DNA of 64,000 nt from assembly GCF_007751035.1 (NCBI RefSeq), contig NZ_CP036433.1:2151001-2215000 (forward strand), in the 5' to 3' direction. Made by a program: the position numbers and the translations under genes. Shown here in pieces: positions 8,903 through 17,987 of the stretch; position 1 is the first letter of the stretch, and each line of letters begins with the position of its first letter. The stretch comes from Lignipirellula cremea (GTDB lineage: Bacteria > Planctomycetota > Planctomycetia > Pirellulales > Pirellulaceae). A model generated the notes under the pieces. That model had not been told where the DNA came from. It ran no database searches and was given only the letters and a program-made list of their open reading frames with translations.

Positions 8903-11514
8903 GGCGCCGCATCCCACCGCACCAGCCCCCAGCCTTGCCGCGGCTGGTAGACAGCTCCGCGATGCAGCACCAGCGGACCGGCCGGCGGCCCCACCCAGGA
9001 CGAATCGACCCACGGCGTCGGCTTGCCGGCCGCATCGCCAGTCGGCGTTTCCAGAGGCAGTCGCAGCAGCGATTCTTTCCCGGCGGCCAGCACCGCGTTG
9101 CGACCGGGCAAGGGCGTGCTCTTGGACAGGAAACCGGCGATGCGGCGGGTCGCTTTGCCGCTTTCCAGGTCGAGGAACAGCAGTTCGCCAGCGAGATTAA
9201 TGCACAGCAGTTGCTCGCCCTGTCGGACCAGATCGCCCGATCCGCCGGTGGGGACGCTCCACTGCAGGGCCAGGTCGGCGTCGGTCAGCAACCGGGCTTC
9301 GACGGCGTTCTCGGTCGCCACGTACACCATCTCCTCAACCACTACCGGCGACGACACGGGCAGTGCATCCAGCGCGGTGGTCGCCAGCACGGCGCCCGTC
9401 ACGCGGTCCAGGACTTTCAGCCCCGGCGGTTCCGTGATCGCGACGGCCAGCAGCGTCGGCATGACGGCGGGCGGATGCTCGACCAGGCCGACCGACTTCG
9501 TCCATCTTCGCCGGCCGCGTTCGGCCAGTTCGCGACAGGTCAAATAGCTGGGCGAATCCTGCACCAGGACCTCATCCGCCGTCACGCAGAACTGGCCGCT
9601 GGCGTAGGTCGCCACGACCGTCTTCCAGGCTTCCACGCCCGAGACGGCATCCACGGCGTGCAGGTAACGACGTCCGTCGCCCGGTTTCCCGTCGACGAGC
9701 AGGACCAGGTCGCCGCTGGCCGCCGGTGAAAGCCAGACTGGATTGGCGGTGGGGAATCGCCCGTCGGTTAGTTCGCCCCACTTGGCGTCCGGCGTTTCTT
9801 CGGTCAACTCCGCCAGCGGCAGACGAACCAGGCCAGGGGAGCGAGCATCAGCCGAGGCGATATAGAGATCATCATCGACAGCGACCGGCGGCGCGGCGAC
9901 CAGCGTCGCCTGATCCTCTCCCATCGCGGTCGCCGGGTACTGCCAGGAAAAGGCGCCAAACTCTGACACCGGGCTGCCGGACGGATTGCCGCCGACGCCT
10001 GGCCCGGCCAGGTAGCCGGGCCACAGGCGAATCTGCTGGCCCGTCGGATCGGCCCTGCCAATCGAGAGCAGGCCGCCTTTTTCCACGCCGACCAGCACCT
10101 GACCCTGGCCGATCGTGGGCGATCCCATATACAGTCCAGGCGCCCCGACTTTTGCTTCCCAGGCCGGCAGCAGGGTGTCTCGATCCAGCGCGTACAAGGC
10201 GCCGGCGTTCGTCACCAGGTAGACGAACTCTTTGACGACCGCCGGCGAGGCGACGATCCGGCTGCGGGCGTTCCACTGCTTGACGACCCGTCCCTGCAGA
10301 TCCAGGCAATAAAACTGCTCGTTCCGCGAGCCGAAATAAAGGCGATCATCCGCCACGGCCACGGCGCCCAGTACGGTCCGTTCGACGGGGAACTTCCAGT
10401 CGACCGGGTCGGCCGCATCGGGGTCGTTCATGCGGGCGAGGTCGATCCCCCAGACCGCCCCGCCGGGGGCGAGGCCGATCTCTTCGGCCAGCCGCACCAT
10501 GTCGCCGTTCCCCATGCCGACGTAGAGCTTGCCGCCTGCAACTGCGGGCACGCCAAACACCGGATAGGGCGTTTTGATCCGGCGCAGCAGCTTGCCGGTA
10601 ACCGCATCGACCGCGCAGATGCCATTGCCGTCGACGCCCAGGCCAAAGTACAGCACGCTCCGGCCGTCGAATTCAACAATCGCGGGGGAGCTTTCGACGT
10701 CAGGGAAGTCCTTGCCGGTCAGATGCCATAACACGCGGCCCGAGCCCTGGCCGTCGCCTTCAATGGCCAGGCAGTACAGGCCATCGTCCCCGGCGCCCAC
10801 ATAGACTCGGCCCTGATGCACCAAAGGGGTGCTTTCGACATGTCCCTGCGTGCGAAAGCTCCAGACCATGCCGCCTTCTTTACCTGCCCGCAGGTCGAGG
10901 CAGAACACCCGGGCGTCGGTGACGGTATGCATCCCTTCGCCGCACAGCAGATAGTCGCCGACAATCACGGGCGACGATACGGTCGCCCGAAACCCGGGCG
11001 GCGAAACCCGCCAGGCGGTCTGACCCGTATCCAGATCGACGGCGACGACTTCGCCACGGCCGTCGCTAGTCAGATCGGCGACGGCGGTCGTGATATAGGC
11101 CCGGTTGCCGGCGATTGCTGGCGAGCAGTATACGGCGTGGCCGCTACGGTTCCAGGACCAGTTTAATCCGCCGCGCGAAGGCGAAAGCGTGTCGGGCGTG
11201 GCTCCAGTGCGAGCCATATCGCCGCGCGTGGTTGGCCAGTCGCTGCCGGCCTGGGCGACCCGTTTGCCGTTCTGCGACAGCAGGGCCTGGGCCCCATACA
11301 GCAGTCCGACCATGGCCACGGCGAAGATCGTTAGCGGAACCTTCAGTCGCCACGCAACGCGGGCCGTCTGGGCAAGAAATCGGGGCCGAAAGCAGGCCAG
11401 GAGCGTGCTGAACAGGAGCAGTAACACGCCGGGAGCCAGGGCCAGCAACACCTGCAGAGGGCCGGCCACGATCGGCACTACCGCCAGGCAGCAGGAAAGC
11501 GAAAAAGCCGGCAT
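8899..11514 (-). CDS. Membrane-anchored PQQ-like beta-propeller protein
   Basis: 871 residues. Two or three hydrophobic segments open the protein (about residues 5-42 and 58-76). Then comes a long periplasmic part with repeated propeller blades of the 'YCSPAIAGNRAYI...VVAVDLDTGQTAW' and 'LYFGSRNEQFYCLDLQGRV' type, seen about a dozen times. PQQ-like propellers may bind a quinone cofactor or serve only as scaffolds; no dehydrogenase catalytic residues are obvious. The stop overlaps the start of the dikinase downstream, so the two are very likely one transcript and perhaps one function. ATG at 11514. Confidence 0.85.
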   Translation of the reverse strand: MPAFSLSCCLAVVPIVAGPLQVLLALAPGVLLLLFSTLLACFRPRFLAQTARVAWRLKVPLTIFAVAMVGLLYGAQALLSQNGKRVAQAGSDWPTTRGDMARTGATPDTLSPSRGGLNWSWNRSGHAVYCSPAIAGNRAYITTAVADLTSDGRGEVVAVDLDTGQTAWRVSPPGFRATVSSPVIVGDYLLCGEGMHTVTDARVFCLDLRAGKEGGMVWSFRTQGHVESTPLVHQGRVYVGAGDDGLYCLAIEGDGQGSGRVLWHLTGKDFPDVESSPAIVEFDGRSVLYFGLGVDGNGICAVDAVTGKLLRRIKTPYPVFGVPAVAGGKLYVGMGNGDMVRLAEEIGLAPGGAVWGIDLARMNDPDAADPVDWKFPVERTVLGAVAVADDRLYFGSRNEQFYCLDLQGRVVKQWNARSRIVASPAVVKEFVYLVTNAGALYALDRDTLLPAWEAKVGAPGLYMGSPTIGQGQVLVGVEKGGLLSIGRADPTGQQIRLWPGYLAGPGVGGNPSGSPVSEFGAFSWQYPATAMGEDQATLVAAPPVAVDDDLYIASADARSPGLVRLPLAELTEETPDAKWGELTDGRFPTANPVWLSPAASGDLVLLVDGKPGDGRRYLHAVDAVSGVEAWKTVVATYASGQFCVTADEVLVQDSPSYLTCRELAERGRRRWTKSVGLVEHPPAVMPTLLAVAITEPPGLKVLDRVTGAVLATTALDALPVSSPVVVEEMVYVATENAVEARLLTDADLALQWSVPTGGSGDLVRQGEQLLCINLAGELLFLDLESGKATRRIAGFLSKSTPLPGRNAVLAAGKESLLRLPLETPTGDAAGKPTPWVDSSWVGPPAGPLVLHRGAVYQPRQGWGLVRWDAAP

Positions 11515-11775
11515 GTGAAGGTCGTCTCCCGGGGCGTGCGCGCCGCCTCGTCGAACGTGGGTGGCTCACCTTCCTGGGACGCCCAAAGTGCGAAGAGAAG
11601 GCGACCCGGCAGGCGCCGCTGCGCTGCGGATCGCTGCCAGGCTTGCGTCATTGTAACGCAGGACGAAAGCAATTGCAGCGAAGGAGAACAACCGGCGACC
11701 GGCCCGCCCGGCCGCGTCGCCTTTTCACCCTGAGAGACGCAGGCCCCAGGACGAATTCGATTTACTCCACGCGTC

Positions 11776-13452
11776 CTACAGCCAGACGCCAATCGCAATG
11801 ACGCCGGCTGTGACGCTGGCGATGGCCGTATAGCCGAGGATCGTCCAGCGACGATAAACGCGGTCGCGATGGATGGCTTCGGGCGTCCAGTTCAAGCGGT
11901 TCTGCAGTTCTTCCAGCTGCGGGAACAGGGCTGCGGCAAAGCCTTGCTCGCGGACGGCATCGAGTCCCGTCGCCGCCAGGTAGCAGCCGCTGAAATACCC
12001 CAATCGTCCGCTGTCGACGGTCAGGCCGCGTTGCAGGATCCGTTCCAGCCGAGGGCGTCGTTCACGCAGTTCGCACAAAAAGCGATACAGTTCCACGTTG
12101 CCGCGCACCTCGTAGTTGTCGCCGGCGGAGTCGACGCCGGTGCGGAACAGACGGTAGACCAGCGGCGGCGCCAGGCGATCGCAGATCCAGGCGGCTCCCT
12201 GCTCCAGCAGTCGCGGCAGATTGGGTGAGTCACAGGCCGCCAGTTTGGGGAATCGCAGGCCGAAGCGTCGCTGGCGTTGTTCTTCCGGAAAGCGTTCCAG
12301 CAGTTCGCGGCAGCCGCGGGCTTGCTGCAGGTCGCAGATCACAGCCGTAATGGGCGCCGTTACCTGGAGCACTTCGTTGACGGTCTGCAGGTCGCGTTGC
12401 AACAAGGCGCCGGCATGGTTGGCGTCGCTTTCATTGTCGGAGGCCGAGAACGGGAGCAGCAGCACGATGCCATTGAGCGGGCTGAACGGCCCGCGGGCTT
12501 CCATGATCAGCTCGCACAGGCGGCGCAGCTGCAGCAGACATTGTTCCACTTCAGCCGTCTGCAGCGGCGGGGCGGCGGGTGCGACGGCCGGCTGGAGTAC
12601 TGCTTTGCGTCGGGCGGAAGGGCCGGTCGCCGGGCTGGCTTCGGCTTCGGCCAACTGGGCCAACTGTTGTTCCAGGACGTCCAGCGTGGCGGACCCGGGC
12701 GCTTTGCTGGAGGTTTTGAGCGCGGGGGCGACGGCCAGGGCCGTGCCGCCGGGGCTGGAGATCTGCTCCAGATCCAGGGCGCCCGATTCCACCGAGCCGA
12801 AATCGCCGTCGTCGGATCCATCGGACGCAGCCAGGGTGCGCTCAACGCCGCGGCGCGGAGCCCGCTGGCGTTCCAGGGCGGCGCACCACAGGCTGAGGGT
12901 GGAGATGTCTTCGCAGTTGACGTAGACCGCATCGCGGGCCGCACTCACTCGAAAGGGAACGCCCGCCTCTGACGGCGTGGGCGGTACGACCAGCGGCAGG
13001 TGGGCCGAATGGTACAGACGCTGCGACGTCTCTTGCGGTCGGCCAAACATCAGGTACAGCGGAGCCTGCTGGAGGTCCACGCCGGACCGTTCCAGCGATT
13101 CAACGGCTGCAGCCCAGACGCGATCAATTTCCGGAAACGGCGACGGGTCGCCGCTGGCGGAGGCCGTTTTCCACAATCGCCAGGCCCATAACGCCAGGCC
13201 GTAGATCATGGCGAAGAGCAGCGGCAGCCACACCTGGCGGAGCAGCGGCAAGGGAGTGCGCAGCACCTTCTCAAGTTCCAGGATGTAGTTCAAATAGCCC
13301 AGGCCGACCAGGATGGCCGCCACCAGGACGATATGGGCAACCCAGCGCAGCCATTTACCGGCGCCAGAGGCCCCGCGAAGTTTCGTCATTGGCAAGGCTG
13401 CCCATTGGAACATCCAAAGCAGCGCGGAGCCGATAGATCGCAGCAGGCCCAT
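11776..13452 (-). CDS. TssM/IcmF-like membrane protein lacking the periplasmic half
   Basis: 558 residues. Two transmembrane segments (about 38-58 and 74-93) are followed by a cytoplasmic region and a last transmembrane segment at the very C-terminus (about 535-557). This is the layout of the N-terminal half of IcmF/TssM, the inner-membrane core of type VI secretion. IcmF-type features include PLYLMFGRPQETSQ at 131-144, where the family has its P-loop (the Lys is absent, so probably no nucleotide binding), and LNGIVLLLPFSA. Known TssM proteins are about twice as long; the whole periplasmic part is missing. AAGGAGAA precedes the ATG at 13452. It follows the TssL-like gene by 51 bases, as tssL and tssM pair elsewhere. 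Homology is judged by eye. Confidence 0.65.
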   Translation of the reverse strand: MGLLRSIGSALLWMFQWAALPMTKLRGASGAGKWLRWVAHIVLVAAILVGLGYLNYILELEKVLRTPLPLLRQVWLPLLFAMIYGLALWAWRLWKTASASGDPSPFPEIDRVWAAAVESLERSGVDLQQAPLYLMFGRPQETSQRLYHSAHLPLVVPPTPSEAGVPFRVSAARDAVYVNCEDISTLSLWCAALERQRAPRRGVERTLAASDGSDDGDFGSVESGALDLEQISSPGGTALAVAPALKTSSKAPGSATLDVLEQQLAQLAEAEASPATGPSARRKAVLQPAVAPAAPPLQTAEVEQCLLQLRRLCELIMEARGPFSPLNGIVLLLPFSASDNESDANHAGALLQRDLQTVNEVLQVTAPITAVICDLQQARGCRELLERFPEEQRQRRFGLRFPKLAACDSPNLPRLLEQGAAWICDRLAPPLVYRLFRTGVDSAGDNYEVRGNVELYRFLCELRERRPRLERILQRGLTVDSGRLGYFSGCYLAATGLDAVREQGFAAALFPQLEELQNRLNWTPEAIHRDRVYRRWTILGYTAIASVTAGVIAIGVWL

Positions 13453-13503
13453 CGCCTGTTCTCCTTGAAAGTGATTTTGAAGAGTCGCCCGCAGCTGTGT
13501 GCG

Positions 13504-14163
13504 TTAGCCGGCGAATTTACGGACCAGGAAAAAGGCCGTCACCGGCGTGAGCAGCAGGACGGCAGCCCAGGCGGCGACCATCATTCGACGGAAACGGGCC
13601 CGTCCTCGCAAAGGCGGGGCCGTGCTTTTTTCGTCGAAGTCGCTTTCGTATCGCCAGTCCAACTCGGCCACCTTGCCCAGCTGCAGTTTGGCGGCGCCGG
13701 TCCAGGACTGCAGTTTGTGGGGGTGCTCACGAAACTCGCCGCGGAAGCCCAGCATGACGCACAAGTAGTACGCTTCAAACGCTTCTCCGCCGCCGCGGAT
13801 CTGCGCCAGGCGAGCCTGTTCCCAGAACCTCCAGGCGCGGTCGTTGGTGCCGTACAGTTCAACTTCAAGCTTCCGCTCGTTCCAGGCTTTGCCCCAGTCG
13901 CTGTCGCTGCAGAAGACTTCATCCAGCCAGCAGACCAGCGCGTAACGCACACCGAAGAAGCGTTTTCCCTGGGCCGCATCCCATTCGGCCGCTTGCCCTT
14001 GTCGGGCAGCCGGACCACCGTCGCTGTCATCGAACATTAGCAGGTTCTTGATCACGGCCTGTTCTGTTTCCAGGTCAGGCGATTCGCCCTGACGCAGCCG
14101 TTCTTGCAGTCGCAAGCCGTAATCGACGACCTGATAGACGAGCGTCGCGGTTTTGGGGTGCAT
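13504..14163 (-). CDS. TssL/DotU-like membrane protein
   Basis: 219 residues: a cytoplasmic helical domain and one C-terminal transmembrane segment (about 190-212), as in the DotU/IcmH/TssL family of type IVb and type VI secretion systems. Diagnostic family stretches are VRYALVCWLDEVFC, KLEVELYGT, and AFEAYYLCVMLGFRGEFRE in the right order and spacing. TssL normally recruits the baseplate to the TssM membrane core. No other secretion gene is present here, and the neighbours are Ter-type signalling genes. The start is the ATG at 14163. Confidence 0.8.
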   Translation of the reverse strand: MHPKTATLVYQVVDYGLRLQERLRQGESPDLETEQAVIKNLLMFDDSDGGPAARQGQAAEWDAAQGKRFFGVRYALVCWLDEVFCSDSDWGKAWNERKLEVELYGTNDRAWRFWEQARLAQIRGGGEAFEAYYLCVMLGFRGEFREHPHKLQSWTGAAKLQLGKVAELDWRYESDFDEKSTAPPLRGRARFRRMMVAAWAAVLLLTPVTAFFLVRKFAG

Positions 14164-14506
14164 GAAATCGCTCGATCGCGGAAGGTAGGAAGGCGGCCAG
14201 TCGGCCAGGCGGGGTGGATCGCAGGCTACGCTCCCAGGTCGGAGCGTGTCGTATCACTGAATAAATAGGCCACAACCGGCGACAGTCAAAACAGGATGTC
14301 GCAAAAAAGAAACGGCCCGGCAGAAGCACCGGCAGAACCGGAGCCATCGCTACCAGCGCGCAAGCGAACCCCCGGACTCACCCCCCCAGGACCTGAAAAG
14401 AAAGAAGGCGCACCTTCGCAGAACGAAAGACGCCTCCAGGGAATGGGCCGCCGGTAACCGAGAAACACCAGGCCGGCGTTATTCGAGATGAGGCCAATCA
14501 GCCCAC
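14164..14506. other. Intergenic between TerB-like and TssL-like genes
   Basis: No gene supported. A weak inverted pair CGACA/TGTCG surrounds 14279-14301 and is followed on the minus strand by GC-rich sequence. Either the tssL/tssM-like pair has its own promoter here or is read through from the Ter-type genes upstream. Confidence 0.35.
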
Positions 14507-14896
14507 TTAGCTGCAGGCCTTTTCAAGCAGGCTCTTCAGGCTGGCCGGCATTGATGTGGCTTTCCGGGAGACTTCCTGCATCAGGGCTTTCTCGCAGGCG
14601 TCGTACTGGCCGTCGCCTTCGATCCGTTGGATCAGCCAGGCGGCTTCGTCGTCGTCGATGGCTCCGGGCGACTCGGCGTCGTTCAGCAGGTGGCTGGTGA
14701 TCGCCTCGACAAACAGGGTTTGCCAGGAGGCAGCGTTCGCAGCGCCCGACACTGCGTCGTTGACGTTGAACAGAAAGTCGGCCTCGGCCCGATCGATCTG
14801 GCCGTCGTCGAACAGCACGCCCCGGATCCGGGCCACTTCGTCTGCATCGACCACGCCGTCGGCGACAATCTCTTTTTCCAGTTCGTTCAAACTCAT
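14507..14896 (-). CDS. TerB-like small acidic protein
   Basis: 129 residues, all helical and acidic. It carries recurring DG-x-x-D-x-x-E patterns: ADGVVDADEVARI, DDGQIDRAEADFL, PGAIDDDEAAWL. This is how TerB-family proteins of tellurite-resistance and related stress systems look; their acidic loops may bind metal ions. It lies between the beta-helix protein and the TssL-like gene, so it belongs to the Ter-type block by position as well. ATG at 14896 is preceded by GGAG; a TTG further up is possible. Family assignment is by pattern and moderately sure. Confidence 0.6.
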   Translation of the reverse strand: MSLNELEKEIVADGVVDADEVARIRGVLFDDGQIDRAEADFLFNVNDAVSGAANAASWQTLFVEAITSHLLNDAESPGAIDDDEAAWLIQRIEGDGQYDACEKALMQEVSRKATSMPASLKSLLEKACS

Positions 14897-15015
14897 GTTC
14901 AACTCCGATGGTTTCAACAGGCAGACAAGTGACAGAAAATGCTGCGGGCGCCTTCGCCAGGGCCGAGGCGCCGACGAACAACCCGATGCCGGGCCAGAGC
15001 CCAGGGCGGCGAGTG

Positions 15016-16515
15016 CTAATTGAACGCACCGCCCAGTCCGGACTTTTTCTGGCGTTTGGTCGACTTCGATCCGTCGGTCGATTCTGGCGGCGCTTCCGGT
15101 TCCGGCGGAGTCGGAGTGGCTGCTGGTTTCTTTGACGGCGGCGGCGGTACGACACTCGACGGAGCAGGCGGGACAACGCTGCTCGGTGGTTTGGACGGCG
15201 CCGGCGGCACGACGCTGCTCACGGGTTTCGAAGGGGCAGGCGGTACGACGCTGCTCGGTGGTTTCGTCGGAGCCGGCGGGACGATGCTACTCGCCGGTTT
15301 GGACGGAGCGGGCGGCACGACACTGCTCGGCGGTTTCGTCGGAGCGGGCGGGACGATGCTGCTGGCGGGTCGCGGCGGCGGGGGCGGAACGACGCTTGGC
15401 CGGGAACTGGCGGCCGGGTCGGCGGTTGCGGGTGGTTTGACGGGGGTGGAACCGAACAGGCTGGAGCCCATGCCGGGGCGGCGCCGCTGGGATCGCTCCC
15501 GGGTGGTGGAAGAAGGCGAAACGCTCTCCTCGCTGGCGGGCGGCTTGGTCGGCGCCGGTTCTGGTTCCGGGTCGAACGACAACGGCGGAAGCGTGGCCGG
15601 CGGCTTGGGGCGCGGCGTGGACTCCAGGCGATCCGGAACGGTGACTTGCGGAGTGGAGCCCGGTCGCGACGCCGGTTTCTGTTTCGCTGGAGGCGGCGGG
15701 ATCGATGCGGCCGTCTTCGGCGGGGCGGCCGCCGGGGCCGGCCGGGCCGGCGGTGTCACTGCCGGCGCCTTGGCGGCTGGCGGAGCAACGGCGGGCGGAG
15801 CAACGGCTGGCGCCGGAGTGGAATCGTCGTCCCCGACGTAGAGCGTTTGCCAGTCTGCCGGCACGTAGACTTCCTGCCCGCTGCCGACTGTTTCAGCCCC
15901 GGTCGCATGGACGGGCGCGTTGGCGTTCACGTGAATGGTGCGGGTGAGGGAGGCGGTACGGATCGTGATCACGCCGCGGAGGATCGTCCCGGCCGACAGC
16001 GGATCAATCTCCAGCCGCAGCTTGACGGCGCCGCCCTGGGTGGAGCCCGGCTGTACGGTCAGGCCGGCGATCTCGCTTTCAAACTGGCAGGGCGAGGGGA
16101 CGACCAGCTTGGCGGTAAAGTGGTGCGGATGCCCTGACTGCAGGCGACCCAGTCGCAGGGAACGCGGGTATCGCCATTCGCCTTCTTCTTTTTCGAGACC
16201 CAGGACATTGCCGCGGACGGCGACCTGGTGGAGGGCCAGCGCATGGCCGTGCTCCACCTGGAGGGCGCAGGCGGCGGAGCCATCCTGGTCCTCGGGGCCG
16301 GTGACTTCGATGTTGAGGGACTTCAGCACCACGCCGTCGGAAGCGATACAAAGCACGGGGCCTGTTTCCGACCACAGGGTGCAGGACTGGCCTTCAATGG
16401 TCAGCGGTTGACGGATCACGGCGGGGCCCTGAAACTCTTTCCGGGCGGGGGCAAGTTTCAGCACGCCGCCGGGGCCGACCTGGTCGATCAGTTGTTGAAT
16501 GTCGTCGCTGCTCAT
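15016..16515 (-). CDS. Beta-helix-like protein with proline-rich repeat tail
   Basis: 499 residues. The first 130 or so resemble a short right-handed parallel beta-helix (pectate-lyase-like fold), with PGGVLKLAPARKEF, QPLTIEGQ and GVVLKSLNIEVTG. A second beta-rich region follows to about residue 280. The rest is low-complexity Pro/Ala/Ser with six or so 12-residue repeats close to SSVVPPAPTKPP, and a basic tail. No signal peptide or membrane segment is seen, so it is probably cytoplasmic. It follows the kinase gene by 38 bases, and the Ser/Thr-rich tail would suit a phosphorylated scaffold (inference). ATG at 16515. Confidence 0.6.
   Translation of the reverse strand: MSSDDIQQLIDQVGPGGVLKLAPARKEFQGPAVIRQPLTIEGQSCTLWSETGPVLCIASDGVVLKSLNIEVTGPEDQDGSAACALQVEHGHALALHQVAVRGNVLGLEKEEGEWRYPRSLRLGRLQSGHPHHFTAKLVVPSPCQFESEIAGLTVQPGSTQGGAVKLRLEIDPLSAGTILRGVITIRTASLTRTIHVNANAPVHATGAETVGSGQEVYVPADWQTLYVGDDDSTPAPAVAPPAVAPPAAKAPAVTPPARPAPAAAPPKTAASIPPPPAKQKPASRPGSTPQVTVPDRLESTPRPKPPATLPPLSFDPEPEPAPTKPPASEESVSPSSTTRERSQRRRPGMGSSLFGSTPVKPPATADPAASSRPSVVPPPPPRPASSIVPPAPTKPPSSVVPPAPSKPASSIVPPAPTKPPSSVVPPAPSKPVSSVVPPAPSKPPSSVVPPAPSSVVPPPPSKKPAATPTPPEPEAPPESTDGSKSTKRQKKSGLGGAFN
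15131..15366. repeat. 36-bp tandem repeats encoding the proline-rich tail
   Basis: About six imperfect 36-bp units encode (on minus) SSxVPPAPxKPx. Units differ mainly at third positions and in the last residue of each unit. This is a coding repeat inside the beta-helix gene, likely to change in number by slippage or recombination. Confidence 0.8.
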
Positions 16516-16553
16516 GGATCCGTTCTGCTCCGCGGCCTGAAGTGCTGGCCGAC

Positions 16554-17987
16554 CTATTTGGTAAACCGCACTTTGACCAGGCGGCCTCGATCTTCTTTGG
16601 TGAGGAGGATCTCGTCGTCTTCGCTCAACAACCGGTACTGGCTGCGGGGAACCGGCGTGCCCGACGGCGAGACGAGCGAGTCCAGGGCGACATTCCCCAG
16701 CAGCCATTTCCCCTCGTGAAAGCGCGTGGTGGCCAGCATGGTTTTGTCCGACGACTCGTTCAGCCGGCGGTTCTGATAGACGTGCCACTCATGCAAGGTG
16801 CGTTTGTCCCAGCATACCAGAAGCAGCGATTCCGATCGAAACTGGCCCGCCCGGGGCGCGTAATAAAAGTCCAACAGCGGCAAAGGGTGCTGCAGGGTCG
16901 TGCCGCACCAGGGACAGCGGGGCTTTTCTCCGTCGATATATACAAACCATTTTTCCGGGCAGCTGGAGTTGCTGCAGGGGATCGCCAGATCAAGCGTTTT
17001 CCCCAGGGCGTCTTCCCACTCAAACGCCGACGGCCGGGCGCTGGGGTTGTGCAGCCCGTCGACAAACGCTTTGAGAAACACCTTCTGCAGGTACGGTCCC
17101 AGGCGGTCCAGCGACTGTTCCATTTTGGGCCAGTCCTTGCCGCGGCTCCAGTGGTTTGATGTGTCCTGTGGGTTTTCGATGAAGACCGCTTTCTCGCCCA
17201 TCGACAGGAAATCGTCTTCTTCGGACGAGGCCAAACTGTTGACCTTGGGGCCGCGCAACGGATGCCGCCGCAGCAGGTATTCGTAGATCAGCACCGACAT
17301 GGCGTACAGGTCGGTCCGGGTCGAAGGCAGCACGCGCTGCTGGTCGCCCAGGTTCATCGTTTTGAGAACTTCGGGCGCGATATAACCGGGCGTGCCGAGC
17401 ACGTCGGCGTTGTACTTGCCGGGAACGACCAGGCCGTCGCAGTCGATGACCGCACACCGGCGGCCGGGCGGATCAATCAGGATGTTATTTGACGACAGGT
17501 CCGAGTGGGCCAGCCCGGCGGCATGCATGCGACGCACTGCCTGGGCGATCAGCAGCGAGATCTGCAGGTAGTTGATCCAGTTCCCGCGCTGGTCGCTGTC
17601 GAGCATTTTCCGCAGCTTGGCGCTAGAGAACCATTGGCCTTTTTTCTCTTTCCCTTTGAAGCGGCCGGACTGGAAGAAAAAGTTGGCGGCGTACGCCGGG
17701 GCCAACACGCCCAGGCGGGGCTGGACGATGATGCCTGTGGGCCAGCAGAACAGGTCGCGGAAATAATCGCCTGTGCTGGCGTGGGTGGTGGGGTTATAGT
17801 CGCCCATGATCGCTTCCAGCCGCTGCATGCGGTTGGGATCGCGGGCGTCGGATTCTTCTTTGAAGAAGCAGACGACGGACTTTTTGTCGACGGTGAAGTA
17901 GACCCGTTTCATGCCGCCTTCACCGATCACGGTGGGCAGGTATTCGACGCGCTGGCCATTGGCAAGGATCGCGACTTCGGTTCTCAC
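16554..17987 (-). CDS. Ser/Thr protein kinase with C-terminal zinc ribbon (TerY-P type)
   Basis: 477 residues. The kinase fold shows IGEGGMKRVYFT (glycine loop, 21-32), a candidate catalytic Lys at 43, HSDLSSNN (161-168) in place of HRDLKxxN, DCDG (182-185) in place of DFG, and GTPGYIAPEVL as activation segment. A zinc ribbon with CSNSSC and CPWC follows the kinase domain, then a beta-rich tail. Kinases of this type sit with TerY vWA proteins and PP2C phosphatases in the Ter-linked phosphorylation triad, which is the order found here. The start is GTG at 17987, overlapping the phosphatase stop (GTGA). Confidence 0.85.
   Translation of the reverse strand: MRTEVAILANGQRVEYLPTVIGEGGMKRVYFTVDKKSVVCFFKEESDARDPNRMQRLEAIMGDYNPTTHASTGDYFRDLFCWPTGIIVQPRLGVLAPAYAANFFFQSGRFKGKEKKGQWFSSAKLRKMLDSDQRGNWINYLQISLLIAQAVRRMHAAGLAHSDLSSNNILIDPPGRRCAVIDCDGLVVPGKYNADVLGTPGYIAPEVLKTMNLGDQQRVLPSTRTDLYAMSVLIYEYLLRRHPLRGPKVNSLASSEEDDFLSMGEKAVFIENPQDTSNHWSRGKDWPKMEQSLDRLGPYLQKVFLKAFVDGLHNPSARPSAFEWEDALGKTLDLAIPCSNSSCPEKWFVYIDGEKPRCPWCGTTLQHPLPLLDFYYAPRAGQFRSESLLLVCWDKRTLHEWHVYQNRRLNESSDKTMLATTRFHEGKWLLGNVALDSLVSPSGTPVPRSQYRLLSEDDEILLTKEDRGRLVKVRFTK

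Noticed and set aside
7367-8950. Open plus-strand frame of more than 500 codons opposite the dikinase gene
   Set aside because: It is the antisense shadow of a GC-rich coding strand; composition is Arg/Gln/Gly-rich without any family motif, while the minus strand has clear dikinase domains.
11776-14163. Functional type VI secretion locus
   Set aside because: Only TssL- and part-TssM-like genes are present; there is no Hcp, VgrG, sheath, baseplate or ClpV gene in the surrounding DNA shown.
15131-15366. Regular 36-bp repeats, CRISPR-like at first sight
   Set aside because: There are no spacers; the units are contiguous, diverge at codon third positions and encode the proline-rich tail. No cas genes occur in the window.
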